DNA of 49,401 nt, from assembly GCA_021737325.1 (NCBI GenBank), contig JAIPED010000006.1, positions 1 through 49,401 of the forward strand, in the 5' to 3' direction. The stretch comes from Deltaproteobacteria bacterium (GTDB taxonomy: Bacteria > Desulfobacterota > Syntrophia > Syntrophales > JAIPED01). Made by a program: the position numbers and the translations under genes. The notes below the pieces were generated by a model. That model had not been told where the DNA came from and did not search any database. It worked only from the letters and a program-made list of their open reading frames with translations. Positions 9,277 through 18,452 of the stretch are shown piece by piece; the stretch's first letter is position 1; every line of letters starts with the position of its first letter.

Positions 9277-10149
9277 TTATGCTTCCTGCCTAATCATGTT
9301 GATGAGATAGCTACCGTAGTCGTTGTTTCGCATTGGTTGGGTCATACGCAGAACATCCGCGGCAGAGATAAATCCCTTGCGGTAGGCTATTTCCTCCAAG
9401 CAGGCGATTTTAAGCCCCTGACGCGCTTCAATTGTGGAGATAAAAAGCGAAGCTTGGTTTAATGAATCATGGGTGCCTGTATCAAGCCAAGCAACACCCC
9501 TTCCGAGAATGGCAACATTCAATTCGCCGTGATTAAGGTAAATACGGTTAATATCCGTTATTTCTAATTCCCCCCTTGCAGAGGGTTTCAGAGTGGAGGC
9601 ATATTCAACCACTTTTCTATCATAAAAATAAAGACCCGTTACCGCCCAGTTTGATTTTGGCTTCTCTGGCTTTTCCTCTATCGTTTCGGCTCTGCCATGC
9701 GCATCAAAGCTAACAACACCATATCGCTGAGGATCTCGTACCCAATAGGCAAAAACTGTAGCACCTTTGTTATTGGCAACCGTGGTGGTTAACTGCTCTG
9801 CCAAACCGTGACCATAGAAAATATTGTCGCCCAGAATTAAGCAACAATCATCGCCTTTAATAAAATCACGACCAATAATAAAAGCCTGTGCTAACCCACC
9901 AGGGTAAGGCTGTTCGGCGTAGGACAAAGAGATGCCCCATTGCGAACCGTCTTCCAAAAGTTTTTTATAGCTGGGCAAATCATCGGGTGTTGAGATAACG
10001 AGAATTTCTCGGATTCCCGCTAACATTAGTATAGACAGGGGGTAATAAACCATCGGCTTGTCATAAACCGGCAACAACTGCTTACTAACAACCTTGGTTA
10101 TTGGATAAAGGCGCGTCCCCGCACCTCCCGCAAGAATAATCCCTTTCAC
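9277..10149 (-). CDS. rfbA: Glucose-1-phosphate thymidylyltransferase
   Basis: The 290-residue RmlA-type nucleotidyltransferase has [13 protein letters not shown] (residues 6-18) followed by [19 protein letters not shown], plus [12 protein letters not shown] and [13 protein letters not shown]. It joins glucose-1-phosphate and dTTP to give dTDP-glucose. It is also the usual point of feedback inhibition by dTDP-rhamnose. The start is GTG 10147-10149 with GGGGA four bases upstream. It lies 14 bases from the rfbB stop in the same operon. Confidence 0.95.
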   Translation of the reverse strand: MKGIILAGGAGTRLYPITKVVSKQLLPVYDKPMVYYPLSILMLAGIREILVISTPDDLPSYKKLLEDGSQWGISLSYAEQPYPGGLAQAFIIGRDFIKGDDCCLILGDNIFYGHGLAEQLTTTVANNKGATVFAYWVRDPQRYGVVSFDAHGRAETIEEKPEKPKSNWAVTGLYFYDRKVVEYASTLKPSARGELEITDINRIYLNHGELNVAILGRGVAWLDTGTHDSLNQASLFISTIEARQGLKIACLEEIAYRKGFISAADVLRMTQPMRNNDYGSYLINMIRQEA

Positions 10150-10163
10150 TTTTTCCCCATTAT

Positions 10164-11225
10164 CTATTTTCTGACGGAATAGTTTATATTCATCCAGCGC
10201 TGATACTCACCTGATACCACTGAAGAAACCCAATCAGTATTCTCTAAATACCAGTCTATTGTACGGGATATGCCTTCGGCAAAGCTGAATTTAGGTGACC
10301 AACCCAGTTCTTGGAGTATTTTCATAGCGTCAATAGCATAGCGCAGATCATGACCAGGGCGATCCGCAACGAACTTTATCAAGCGGCACGAGTTTCCGCT
10401 ACCGCGTCCTAATCTGCTATCCAAGGTGTCACACAGCAAGTTGACAATTGCGATATTTGTTTTTTCTTCATTGCCTCCAACATTGTATGTCTCGCCCACC
10501 GCGCCCTTCTCAATGACGGCAATTAGCGCATCACAGTGATCTTCAACAAACAGCCAATCTCTGACATTCCTACCATCGCCATAAACTGGCAGGGGTTGCT
10601 CATTGATTATGTTGAGGATCATCAGTGGTATTAATTTTTCCGGAAATTGATAAGGACCATAATTGTTGGAGCAATTTGTTATCAGCGTCGGTAAACCAAA
10701 GGTGCGGTGATAAGCACGAACAAAATGATCGCTAGCAGCTTTTGAAGCTGAGTAGGGGCTAGATGGATCATAGCGGGTTGCTTCAGTAAAATAACCTGTC
10801 GGTCCAAGACTACCATAGACTTCATCGGTAGAAACATTAAGAAAACGAAAATCTGGAGCAACAGCATTAGACTTCCAAAATTCAAGGCTCATTTGTAAGA
10901 GGCGAAATGTGCCGTTAATATTAGTCTCGACAAAAGCGGCTGGTCCCCATATAGACCTATCAACATGCGACTCGGCAGCAAAATGAATGACTCCAGAAAG
11001 CTCGTTTTCCTGAAAAATTCTTTTTAACAACGCCTCATCTAAAATACTTCCCTTTACAAATTCATGCCTGCCATTTCCGTCAATATCACAAATATTCCCG
11101 TAATTCCCCGCGTAGGTAAGCGCATCCAGATTGATAATGCGCCAGCCCGGTTGCGTCATCATAACGCGACGGACGAAATTTGTGCCAATGAAACCACATC
11201 CACCTGTTACTAAATAGTTTTTCAT
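10164..11225 (-). CDS. rfbB: dTDP-glucose 4,6-dehydratase
   Basis: The 353-residue extended short-chain dehydrogenase begins [20 protein letters not shown], with the NAD-binding GGCGFIG at residues 8-14. Catalytic [10 protein letters not shown] and [10 protein letters not shown] are present. I placed the start at ATG 11225 because it is preceded by GGTCGGAGC and matches the family N-terminus; the in-frame extension to 11255 adds ten unrelated residues. It converts dTDP-glucose to dTDP-4-keto-6-deoxyglucose. A short stem GTAGC/GCTAC lies in the upstream gap near 11257-11270, of unknown relevance. Confidence 0.95.
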   Translation of the reverse strand: MKNYLVTGGCGFIGTNFVRRVMMTQPGWRIINLDALTYAGNYGNICDIDGNGRHEFVKGSILDEALLKRIFQENELSGVIHFAAESHVDRSIWGPAAFVETNINGTFRLLQMSLEFWKSNAVAPDFRFLNVSTDEVYGSLGPTGYFTEATRYDPSSPYSASKAASDHFVRAYHRTFGLPTLITNCSNNYGPYQFPEKLIPLMILNIINEQPLPVYGDGRNVRDWLFVEDHCDALIAVIEKGAVGETYNVGGNEEKTNIAIVNLLCDTLDSRLGRGSGNSCRLIKFVADRPGHDLRYAIDAMKILQELGWSPKFSFAEGISRTIDWYLENTDWVSSVVSGEYQRWMNINYSVRK

Positions 11226-11310
11226 TTGCTCCGACCTAATTCGTGCCCAGATCAACAGTAGCAGGTGCTACCCAAGTATGGCCAACATAATAGCTCTAAT
11301 AATTAATATG

Positions 11311-12129
11311 TTAGTTTGCCCTCTTCCTCCGAGAATGGTCAAAAATAACTGCGAGAAAGATGCCGAGAAACAAACTAAAGACAGCCGTAACAGCGATATT
11401 TAATAACCTACGAGGCTTTACCGCATCGCTGTAAAAGTGAATTTCCAGTGGTTGTATTGCAGAAAGAAACTCCAATTCCTTTTCTAATTCAAGTTTTATA
11501 ATTCTCATATCAGAAATCTTTGTCTCTATTTCGACGGGATTAAAACCAATTGTTAATACCCTGCCTTGTTGCAACATGCCCTTAAAGTTGCGGGACAATT
11601 TGTTGGCTTCGCTGAGGTTGGTTTCCAACTCCGCAATGCGCTTTTTGATAACTTCCTCGCGTAATTGCATACTCCTTTTAACAACTGGGTGTTTGTTAAC
11701 AAAAACGCTAAATTCATTAAGAGATGTAGAAAGTTTTTCCCTGTCATAAGCATCAAGAGTAACAGTTATCACATTAGTTTTAGATCCGCCTACAGACTTC
11801 ACCGCCGCAATCTGGATATCATCAATAAAAGGGTGATTATCGGGAAATATTTTTTGTAGCAAATTCTGGTCACTATACTCTGATTTGCCAAAAATTTCGG
11901 CGAAATCTTGCGCTGTTAAAGAACTATCGTAGTATAGATTACCGTTTCCCCTATCTAAAATGCTGTAGAACGCCTGCACACGATAGACATCCCGCAAGAT
12001 TGAATTCGTTATTAAAACTCCTATCATCGCCACTGCGAAAATGCCGACAATCAACACCTTGTGATTAACTATCGCACACCAAATGTCATGAAGAGCGATT
12101 TCTTCATTTCCGTGTTCCACCGTGTTCAT
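11311..12129 (-). CDS. wzz: Wzz-type polysaccharide chain-length regulator
   Basis: The 272-residue protein has the layout of a polysaccharide co-polymerase. It has an N-terminal membrane helix (about residues 27-48), a periplasmic part rich in predicted coiled coil (about 140-225) and a second helix near the C-terminus (about 243-263) ending in a basic tail. The start ATG 12129 is preceded by an ideal GGAGG five bases away, so I prefer it to the ATG at 12141. Wzz proteins set the modal length of O-antigen chains together with Wzy. It is the first gene of the rhamnose operon, with a 200-bp leader upstream. The lack of a kinase domain separates it from Wzc. Confidence 0.85.
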   Translation of the reverse strand: MNTVEHGNEEIALHDIWCAIVNHKVLIVGIFAVAMIGVLITNSILRDVYRVQAFYSILDRGNGNLYYDSSLTAQDFAEIFGKSEYSDQNLLQKIFPDNHPFIDDIQIAAVKSVGGSKTNVITVTLDAYDREKLSTSLNEFSVFVNKHPVVKRSMQLREEVIKKRIAELETNLSEANKLSRNFKGMLQQGRVLTIGFNPVEIETKISDMRIIKLELEKELEFLSAIQPLEIHFYSDAVKPRRLLNIAVTAVFSLFLGIFLAVIFDHSRRKRAN

Positions 12130-12204
12130 GCGTACCTCCATTTCTTCTCTAATTCACCGGCTTGATGGAGCTTCGCCCTCTCAATCACAGTCAGGCTACT
12201 AAAA

Positions 12205-12265
12205 GGCCACGAACTGCCAGCACGGGACTTCCCCCCACAGGTGCGTGGTGCCCCGTGCCACTTTC
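12205..12265 (-). promoter_or_regulatory. GC-rich hairpin in the wzz leader, function unknown
   Basis: The arms GCACGGG and CCCGTGC enclose a smaller possible stem (CCAC/GTGG) with a G-run. On the minus strand this sits between rpoH and wzz. The sequence downstream is not a clear T-tract, so it is either an imperfect rpoH terminator or a structured leader of the polysaccharide operon. I could not match it to a known riboswitch, and no JUMPstart/ops motif is visible. The rest of the 12130-12342 gap holds no gene. Confidence 0.4.
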
Positions 12266-12342
12266 ATAATTTTTTTGCAATCCTAAATTGCCTTTTTGGT
12301 TATGGAACAACAACACAGAGGATATGCTTACGGGTACATTCG

Positions 12343-13209
12343 CTATTGGGTTAACAGCTTTCTTTCTTGGTCGAGATACGGCAGGGCAATTGAGAGCTTT
12401 TTAAGCGCCTGTTGTTCCAACTGTCGGGTTCTCTCCCTGGTTATTCCGTAGCGATCGCCGATCTCTTGCAAAGTTTCCGGCTCATCCGCCATGACTCGGT
12501 TTACGATGATGTAGCGTTCCTTCTCCGTAAGTTTTTCCAAGGCTTCGCCAATGCCATCTTTAACCAAACCAATTTCTTCTTTTCTTATTAAAATCGTCTC
12601 CTGGTTATCTCCTTCATAAGCAAGAAAATCAATGTGTTCGGCGCTATCGTCATCACCAACTACCGTATTAAGAGAGAGATCTCTCATGCCTAACCTACCA
12701 CTCATTTCGGCGATTTCACTTTCTTTTACGCCAAACTTTTCCGCAATCTCGGCGAACTCTGGATTTTTCTGGGCGATAGCCTCCAGTTGTCTCCTCGCGT
12801 CGTTGAGCTTAAAAAATAGCTTCCTCTGCGTTTGCGTTGTGCCGATTTTTACAAGTGACCAAGTTTTGATGATAAAATTCTGGATATAGGCCCTAATCCA
12901 CCAAACAGCGTAGGAAATTAGCCGATACCCCTTGTAAGGATCAAACTTTTTTACGGCGTGCATTAAGCCAATATTGCCTTCTTGAATAAGATCAGCCAGC
13001 TTCATGCCGTGGCTATCGTATTCCATGGCGATTTTAACGACAAAGCGCAGGTTAGAAACCACCAGCTTCTCTGCCGCAAGCATATCGCTATCCCGTTTGA
13101 AGCTGACGGCAAGTTCAAACTCCTCTTGTGGTGTTAAAAGGGGGAAACGGTTTATTTCCGTGAAATATGCCTCTAATGTTCCTGTAGTTGTGGGGAAATT
13201 CACTGGCAT
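12343..13209 (-). CDS. rpoH: RNA polymerase heat-shock sigma factor (sigma-32/RpoH)
   Basis: The 288-residue group 3 sigma factor has region 2 (LVVSNLRFVVKIAMEY, DLIQEGNIGLMHAVKKFDPYKGYRLISYAVWWIRAYIQNFI). The RpoH-box region QRKLFFKLNDARRQ follows. Region 4.2 has a helix-turn-helix (TLQEIGDRYGITRERTRQLEQQALKKL). The YIQNFI and QRKLFFKL segments separate RpoH from RpoD. Start choice is uncertain. ATG 13209 is only one base from GGAGG, whereas GTG 13203 has ideal seven-base spacing; an ATG at 13230 would overlap recJ. The gene directly follows recJ and probably shares its transcript. RpoH would control heat-shock genes such as groESL later in this window. Confidence 0.93.
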   Translation of the reverse strand: MPVNFPTTTGTLEAYFTEINRFPLLTPQEEFELAVSFKRDSDMLAAEKLVVSNLRFVVKIAMEYDSHGMKLADLIQEGNIGLMHAVKKFDPYKGYRLISYAVWWIRAYIQNFIIKTWSLVKIGTTQTQRKLFFKLNDARRQLEAIAQKNPEFAEIAEKFGVKESEIAEMSGRLGMRDLSLNTVVGDDDSAEHIDFLAYEGDNQETILIRKEEIGLVKDGIGEALEKLTEKERYIIVNRVMADEPETLQEIGDRYGITRERTRQLEQQALKKLSIALPYLDQERKLLTQ

Positions 13210-13216
13210 GCCTCCG

Positions 13217-14953
13217 CTATAAAGGATCAATATCGAACATTTTTAATTGAATCCCACTTTGTCCCTTCCAGTGGCTCATTTGTGGATTAAACGCCACAGC
13301 AAGGGGCGTGTTGGAGATACTCTTCAAAAAATTACCCCTTCCATACCAAATGGAATCAAGGCTTGTGCCATCATCTGTTCCTAAACGCATCCTTAAGTGG
13401 TTGTTACCAACCACGGTTAAGGATTTTGCTAGTGCCCCATGTGAACACAAAATTGGCTCTGGATTGCCGGAACCAAAGGGAGCAAGCAGGCTCAGTTGTG
13501 AAACCAAACCATCGTTGATATCCTTCAAAGGGCAAGCGGCATCAATGATGGTCTTGGCAATAAAATCTCCTGAAGAAGAAGAGTTGGCAATGGATTCGTT
13601 AATGCTCGCGCTGAACTTTTCGATGTTTTGTTGCCTGATGGATATTCCCGCCGCGTTACGATGACCGCCAAAAGATAGGAGGAGCGAATCACACTCGCAC
13701 AGGCTCTGATAGATATCGATCCCCGCAAAGCTTCTCCCCGATCCTTTTCCCACCCCACCCTTAACGCTTATAACAAAGGTGGGACGCAAAAACCTGTTTA
13801 CAATGCGCGACGCGACAACACCGATAACCCCCGGATGCCAATTCTCTGAAGCAAAGACGAGGGATTTTAACCTACCGATATCGCCAATTCTCTCTATCCT
13901 TCGTGTGATATCGCTGAGGATTCCTCGTTCTATTTCTTGCCTTTTCCTGTTAAATGAATCCAGCCTTTGCGCCAGCTTTTTGGCTTCTTCCATGTTTTCG
14001 CTAAGAAAGAGATCTACCGCATCATCAGATTTCGCAACTCTCCCCGCAGCATTTATTCTAGGTATAAGGATGTAAGAGGATTGGGAAATATCTATAGTCT
14101 GCCTATCCAAGCCGACGATCTCCTTGAGCGCCCTGATCCCTATCCGCCTTTGTGAAGACATTAATTCCAGCCCAAACTTAACGAAGAGGCGATTTTCATC
14201 AACAATGGGAACTATGTCGCCAATGGTGCCAATTGCCACCAAATCCAGATATTCTTTCAAGTTAGGATAACTATTATCAGACCAAAATCCCAGTGGCCGC
14301 ATCGCTCCGCGGAGCGAAACCACAAAATTAAAAACAATCCCCACCGCTGCGAGTTGCTTAAAGGGAAATCGACAATCAGGGCGTAGGGGATTAATGATAG
14401 CACAAGCGGGGGGTATCTGCTTAGGAACCTCATGATGATCAACAATGATAACATCCATTCCGACGGCTTTGGCCATAACCACGCAATCATAGTCGGATAT
14501 GCCGCAATCAACGGTTATGAGCAAAGATGTTCCTTGCTCGGCTAGGTTAGCCACTGCTTGTTTGTTCAGGCCATAGCCTTCGCTAACCCTATCAGGGATG
14601 TAGTAATTCACTTTAGCCCCAACGGTACGCAAAAAAAGCACCAGTAGTGCTACGGAAGTAACACCATCGGCATCGTAATCACCATAAATCGTTATCTTTT
14701 CGCCATTGGTTACCGCCTGAATAACGCGCTCAACACCCTTGAGCATATCCTGCATTAGGTTAGGGTTGTGCATATCGTTTAGGGATGGGGACAAAAACTT
14801 TTTGCATTTATCAACAGAATCAACACCCCTGTTAATCAAGACACGAGAAACAATGGCACCTATGGATAACGAATCGGCGAGCTCTTCGCATAATTCTGGC
14901 TGCTCACCATGGTAGCTCCATTTTGTCGTAGGTAGCTTTTGCTCTGGGTTCAT
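13217..14953 (-). CDS. recJ: Single-stranded-DNA-specific 5'-3' exonuclease RecJ
   Basis: Starting at ATG 14953 (GGTGAGG just upstream) the protein is 578 residues, almost exactly the usual RecJ length. A longer frame to 15097 adds 48 residues without family resemblance. DHH-family motifs are GDYDADG (residues 91-97), TVDCGISD (148-154) and VDHHE (171-175). The C-terminal DHHA1 domain has GSGRSFAGIDIY and SFGGHRNAAGIS. RecJ degrades 5' single-stranded tails with manganese/magnesium in recombination and mismatch repair. It is followed within a few bases by rpoH and preceded by a 160-bp gap after the radical SAM gene. Confidence 0.95.
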   Translation of the reverse strand: MNPEQKLPTTKWSYHGEQPELCEELADSLSIGAIVSRVLINRGVDSVDKCKKFLSPSLNDMHNPNLMQDMLKGVERVIQAVTNGEKITIYGDYDADGVTSVALLVLFLRTVGAKVNYYIPDRVSEGYGLNKQAVANLAEQGTSLLITVDCGISDYDCVVMAKAVGMDVIIVDHHEVPKQIPPACAIINPLRPDCRFPFKQLAAVGIVFNFVVSLRGAMRPLGFWSDNSYPNLKEYLDLVAIGTIGDIVPIVDENRLFVKFGLELMSSQRRIGIRALKEIVGLDRQTIDISQSSYILIPRINAAGRVAKSDDAVDLFLSENMEEAKKLAQRLDSFNRKRQEIERGILSDITRRIERIGDIGRLKSLVFASENWHPGVIGVVASRIVNRFLRPTFVISVKGGVGKGSGRSFAGIDIYQSLCECDSLLLSFGGHRNAAGISIRQQNIEKFSASINESIANSSSSGDFIAKTIIDAACPLKDINDGLVSQLSLLAPFGSGNPEPILCSHGALAKSLTVVGNNHLRMRLGTDDGTSLDSIWYGRGNFLKSISNTPLAVAFNPQMSHWKGQSGIQLKMFDIDPL

Positions 14954-15113
14954 TACCTCACCAATTTTTTCAAATTCTGGGGCGCAATAGTCACAGTTGG
15001 CGCTAGTGTCAAGGGGCACTGGCTTGAGGTGGGAAGTCGTTCTTCTCCCATTCGGAAAGTAGAGCATGGAATACAACAACCGCCGATACATTTGCACCGG
15101 CTATTAACCGTTA

Positions 15114-16652
15114 CTATGCCCAGCGATAACCACCACCACTTTCCGCCATGATAAGTCTCCTCGCCAGCAGATTGGCGATAACCTCGCTAACAAAACCTCT
15201 TTCAAAGCCGGTATTGTGCGCGATTTGCTGACAGATATCAGTTGCCATCGTCTCGCCGTTGGGGGAATAATCATCAAACCAATCTTCCGTAAGCAATTGG
15301 AAGATGAGATTCATCCGCTGATGACCCTCAACCCGCATTTCCACTTCAGGAGAATTAATTTTTTTACGCCAGCAACGAACCTGCTCTTGCCAGATAACAT
15401 TTAGTTCGTCTTCAAAATTATGTACAAACCCTTCAATTTCCTTTGGAGAAAGGGATGATGTCCGCGTTACGGCATGGTTGGCATCGTAAAGCGACCAATC
15501 ATCGCTAATTATTTCCATGTCGTACCTGCCCGCTTCTTCTCGAATGGTCGTCCCCAGAAATGGTGCCAAGATATGAAAACCGTAATGGCATCCTATACTA
15601 TCGGCAAATTCTTTCGTTGCTCGTAGTGTCTGCGCCGTCTCAGAGGGGAGCCCCGCAATAAAAGACACCAGCACCACCAGCCCTGCGTCTTGACAAATCT
15701 TTACCGCCGAGCGCGCCATCTCCAGCGTTATTCCTTTTTTAATTTCTTTTAGTATTTTCGGATTGCCGCTTTCTACTCCAAAGCTTACGGCTGAACACCC
15801 CGCTTTTTTCATCAAGCGCATGGTTTCCCCATCAACGGTGTTGGCACGGACAAAAGCACTCCAGGTAAAATTCAAGCCTCGTCTAATGATTTCTTCGCAA
15901 ATGCTTTGCGCCCGTTGGGCATTAATCATAAAAAGATCGTCGGCAATGTTAATGCGGTCGAACCCCAAGGCGAGGATACTCTCAATCTCATCCACCACCA
16001 ACCTTGGCGCTCTCAGCCTAGGCTCAGCACCAACAAGCCTGCGTCCCTGACAAAAAATGCACTTATATGGGCATCCGCGGGAAGTAAGCATACTAATTGG
16101 AAAACCCAAGGCTTTGTAGCGCGATAACGGCAATAAATCCCGCGCTGGTAGGGGAATGTTATCAATATTTTCCAGCAATCGCCTTGTGGGAGTTATTACA
16201 ATTCCGCCATGATCACGAAAGGCAATCCCGCAGACATTGCTCCAACGCGAAGGCGCTTTCAGTAGCGGCAATAATTCTCTTATGGTTCCTTCACTCTCAC
16301 CAATAATTATTAAATCGACAAAGGAATTTTGCTGCAAAATCTCCTCCGCACAAAACGACACATGGGGACCTCCCATAAATGTCGTTATCTCAGGATTGAT
16401 ATCCTTGGCATCGGCGAGAATTTCCAGCGCATGATGGATATTCATCGTAACACTTCCCACACCAAGAACATCGGGAGAAAACTTCCGTAGTTGCCCTTCC
16501 AGTTTTTCTTTGCTGTACTTTGCAACTATATAATCAAAGATCTTCACCTCAGCACCCTGCTCACGAAAAACCGCCGCCACATAGGATAATCCCAAAGGCG
16601 GCGATGGTGCCTCGGAAAGGGGATAGCGCGGGGCGCATAGGGCAACTCTCAT
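15114..16652 (-). CDS. B12-binding-domain radical SAM protein of unknown substrate
   Basis: The 512-residue protein (start ATG 16652, GAGGAGA upstream) has an N-terminal cobalamin-binding-like domain of about 130 residues with FMGGPHVSF. A radical SAM core with Cys194, Cys198 and Cys201 (CPYKCIFC) follows, which binds the 4Fe-4S cluster. Conserved barrel motifs such as VSFGVESGNPKIL and VSFIAGLPSET are seen. The last 60 residues (ICQQIAHNTGF to GGYRW) look like a small winged helix, which is my inference. The DxHxxG cobalamin motif is not evident, so cobalamin may bind base-off. The gene starts one base after its upstream neighbour ends, and is the last of a six-gene operon. Relatives carry out methylations, cyclisations or thiolations; the substrate cannot be told. 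Confidence 0.85.
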   Translation of the reverse strand: MRVALCAPRYPLSEAPSPPLGLSYVAAVFREQGAEVKIFDYIVAKYSKEKLEGQLRKFSPDVLGVGSVTMNIHHALEILADAKDINPEITTFMGGPHVSFCAEEILQQNSFVDLIIIGESEGTIRELLPLLKAPSRWSNVCGIAFRDHGGIVITPTRRLLENIDNIPLPARDLLPLSRYKALGFPISMLTSRGCPYKCIFCQGRRLVGAEPRLRAPRLVVDEIESILALGFDRINIADDLFMINAQRAQSICEEIIRRGLNFTWSAFVRANTVDGETMRLMKKAGCSAVSFGVESGNPKILKEIKKGITLEMARSAVKICQDAGLVVLVSFIAGLPSETAQTLRATKEFADSIGCHYGFHILAPFLGTTIREEAGRYDMEIISDDWSLYDANHAVTRTSSLSPKEIEGFVHNFEDELNVIWQEQVRCWRKKINSPEVEMRVEGHQRMNLIFQLLTEDWFDDYSPNGETMATDICQQIAHNTGFERGFVSEVIANLLARRLIMAESGGGYRWA

Positions 16653-16653
16653 G

Positions 16654-17376
16654 TTAGTCTCCTCGTCGGGGGAAAAACAGGGAACGGAGCCAACCGACAA
16701 AACTATTATGCTTCAACAATTCACGGTCAATGATATTAAAATCGTGAACTAGGCGATGAGGATCGCGAAAGAGGTGTTCACGGCTACGGATCTCTTTTGT
16801 CGTGTCGAGATGTTTAATTATCCTCGCGGGATTGCCACCAACAATCACATTAGGAGGAACATCCTTGACGACAATCGCCCCCGCGCCAACAATGCTATTT
16901 TCACCTATTTCCACACCTTTACCGACAATCGCGCCATCACCGACCCAAACATTTTTGCCAATTTTGACACTACCGGATTTTCCAATGGCGGTGTCCCGTT
17001 CATAGATTCCATGCCAATCGGAGTCGCTAATCAGCGCCCCTTGGGCGAGCATACAACCGTCGCCGATGGATATTTCTCGCGAAGATAAGATACGCACCCC
17101 AGGACAGATTAAACAGTAATTCCCTATAGAAATTTTTCCGTGATTAGCAAAACCACTCCAAACGGTTAACCTTACTCTTTTATCAACGGTGGCAATGACG
17201 GTGGCGTAATCGCCAATGGTAATGTTGCTACCAAAAATTTCCACAAACCACGGCTTGATAAAATGTGCCCCCTTGCCTAGATGCTCCAGTTGGGGCGCAA
17301 GGTATTTTCGGGTAAACCAACTTTGCCACGCAATGTCGGCGCGTTTGAGAAAATACGGACGGTGATCCCTCCTCAC
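16654..17376 (-). CDS. Left-handed beta-helix acyltransferase (maltose/WbbJ-type)
   Basis: The 240-residue protein starts at GTG 17374-17376, overlapping the previous stop as GTGA. From about residue 50 to 195 it has hexapeptide repeats (ISIGNYCLICPG, ISIGDGCMLAQGALISD, VKIGKNVWVGDGAIVGKGVEIGENSIVGAGAIV). The NPARIIK exit motif of acetyltransferases such as WbbJ and maltose O-acetyltransferase follows. An additional N-terminal segment of about 50 residues and a basic C-terminal tail (LRSLFFPRRGD) flank the helix. It probably transfers an acetyl or similar acyl group to a sugar-containing product of this operon. The acceptor is unknown. Confidence 0.8.
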   Translation of the reverse strand: MRRDHRPYFLKRADIAWQSWFTRKYLAPQLEHLGKGAHFIKPWFVEIFGSNITIGDYATVIATVDKRVRLTVWSGFANHGKISIGNYCLICPGVRILSSREISIGDGCMLAQGALISDSDWHGIYERDTAIGKSGSVKIGKNVWVGDGAIVGKGVEIGENSIVGAGAIVVKDVPPNVIVGGNPARIIKHLDTTKEIRSREHLFRDPHRLVHDFNIIDRELLKHNSFVGWLRSLFFPRRGD

Positions 17377-18452
17377 AGTCGTACCGCCCCTTCGCCATGA
17401 TAGCTAAAATCGCTTTTCCCCAATTCTTTCGCGCTAAAAACACTATCCCAAAAGCTGTGATAAAAAAGGCAGTGCGCTGGGGTAAGGCGATAAATGGTAT
17501 CGGCACAGATAAGTACTGCTCCCGCCGTCCATGTAGTTTTTTCTGCAGGCCAGATGACGCCATCGGGAAAAGTAACTCCCATCCAAAAAGAACCATCGTC
17601 GTAACACTTATCCAACAAGCAATGGAAAACCCTTCGTGCCGCGACGAACTCTCCCATCGCGCAAAGGCTTATGGCTAATTCCGCCGTTTCCGCCATCGTC
17701 GCCCAGGGCTGGTCGGAAACACAGCGCACACCAAATCCCTCTTGAAAAAATGTATCCCAACACTTGTTAAGACGATAATGTGCCGCTCTTTCCCTCACCG
17801 CTCCACAGAGAATGGGATAGTACCAATCCATGGAAAAACGCGCTTTTTCTTTGCTGAACAATTTCTGTTTATAGCGAATTGCATCCTGCAACCTTTGCGC
17901 CGCCATTAACCAAGCTGCTAGCAGCTCCGCCTTGCCTAACAGCGAGCCTAGAAAAATAGCGCATTTGAGGCTCATCAATACCGAGCTTGATCCTGTTAAC
18001 AGCGCCATTTTGTCAATCTTCCCCTGCGGATCCTTTGCCCAATATATCTTACCGCTTGGCGCTTGCAAGGAAAGGGCAAAAGCGACACCTCTTCTAACCA
18101 TCTCCCATGTGGATTTGACAAAACCAATATCGCCAGTAGCTAGGTAGTGGTGCAAAACTCCTACAGCAATGTAGGAGGAAAAATTGCTCTCCTTAGAAAA
18201 ATCTGTAATTTCGCCATTATGCATCGCGGAATACCAACTACCGTCCTCCAACTGTGTTTCTCGCGCCCAAAGATACGCCCGTTTTGCCTCCTCATGGAAA
18301 CCCCCTACCGTTAGGCCCATAGCACTTTCGATATGGTCCCATAGGTCGGTCTTGCCCCCTTCGGACCAGGGAATCTCGCCGCTTCTTTTTTGTACGCTGG
18401 CGATAAACAGGGCTATTTTCTTTATATCAAGCTCGCAACTAGCGTTCACCAT
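17373..18452 (-). CDS. Alpha/alpha-toroid protein (prenyltransferase/squalene-cyclase-like fold)
   Basis: This 359-residue protein is annotated in relatives only as 'prenyltransferase'. It contains QLEDGSW (residues 67-73) and a second CYDDGSFWMG near residue 285, resembling the QW motifs of squalene-hopene cyclases. It also shows repeating helical pairs such as AAWLMAAQRLQDAIRY and AETAELAISLCAMGEFVAARRVFH. These suggest an alpha/alpha-barrel that may be a glycan or lipid processing enzyme. No prenyltransferase CaaX zinc ligands or cyclase DxDD motif can be seen, so catalytic activity is doubtful. The start ATG overlaps the methyltransferase end by seven bases and has GAGG upstream. Tight coupling ties it to the glycosyltransferase and radical SAM genes. 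Confidence 0.7.
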   Translation of the reverse strand: MVNASCELDIKKIALFIASVQKRSGEIPWSEGGKTDLWDHIESAMGLTVGGFHEEAKRAYLWARETQLEDGSWYSAMHNGEITDFSKESNFSSYIAVGVLHHYLATGDIGFVKSTWEMVRRGVAFALSLQAPSGKIYWAKDPQGKIDKMALLTGSSSVLMSLKCAIFLGSLLGKAELLAAWLMAAQRLQDAIRYKQKLFSKEKARFSMDWYYPILCGAVRERAAHYRLNKCWDTFFQEGFGVRCVSDQPWATMAETAELAISLCAMGEFVAARRVFHCLLDKCYDDGSFWMGVTFPDGVIWPAEKTTWTAGAVLICADTIYRLTPAHCLFYHSFWDSVFSAKELGKSDFSYHGEGAVRL

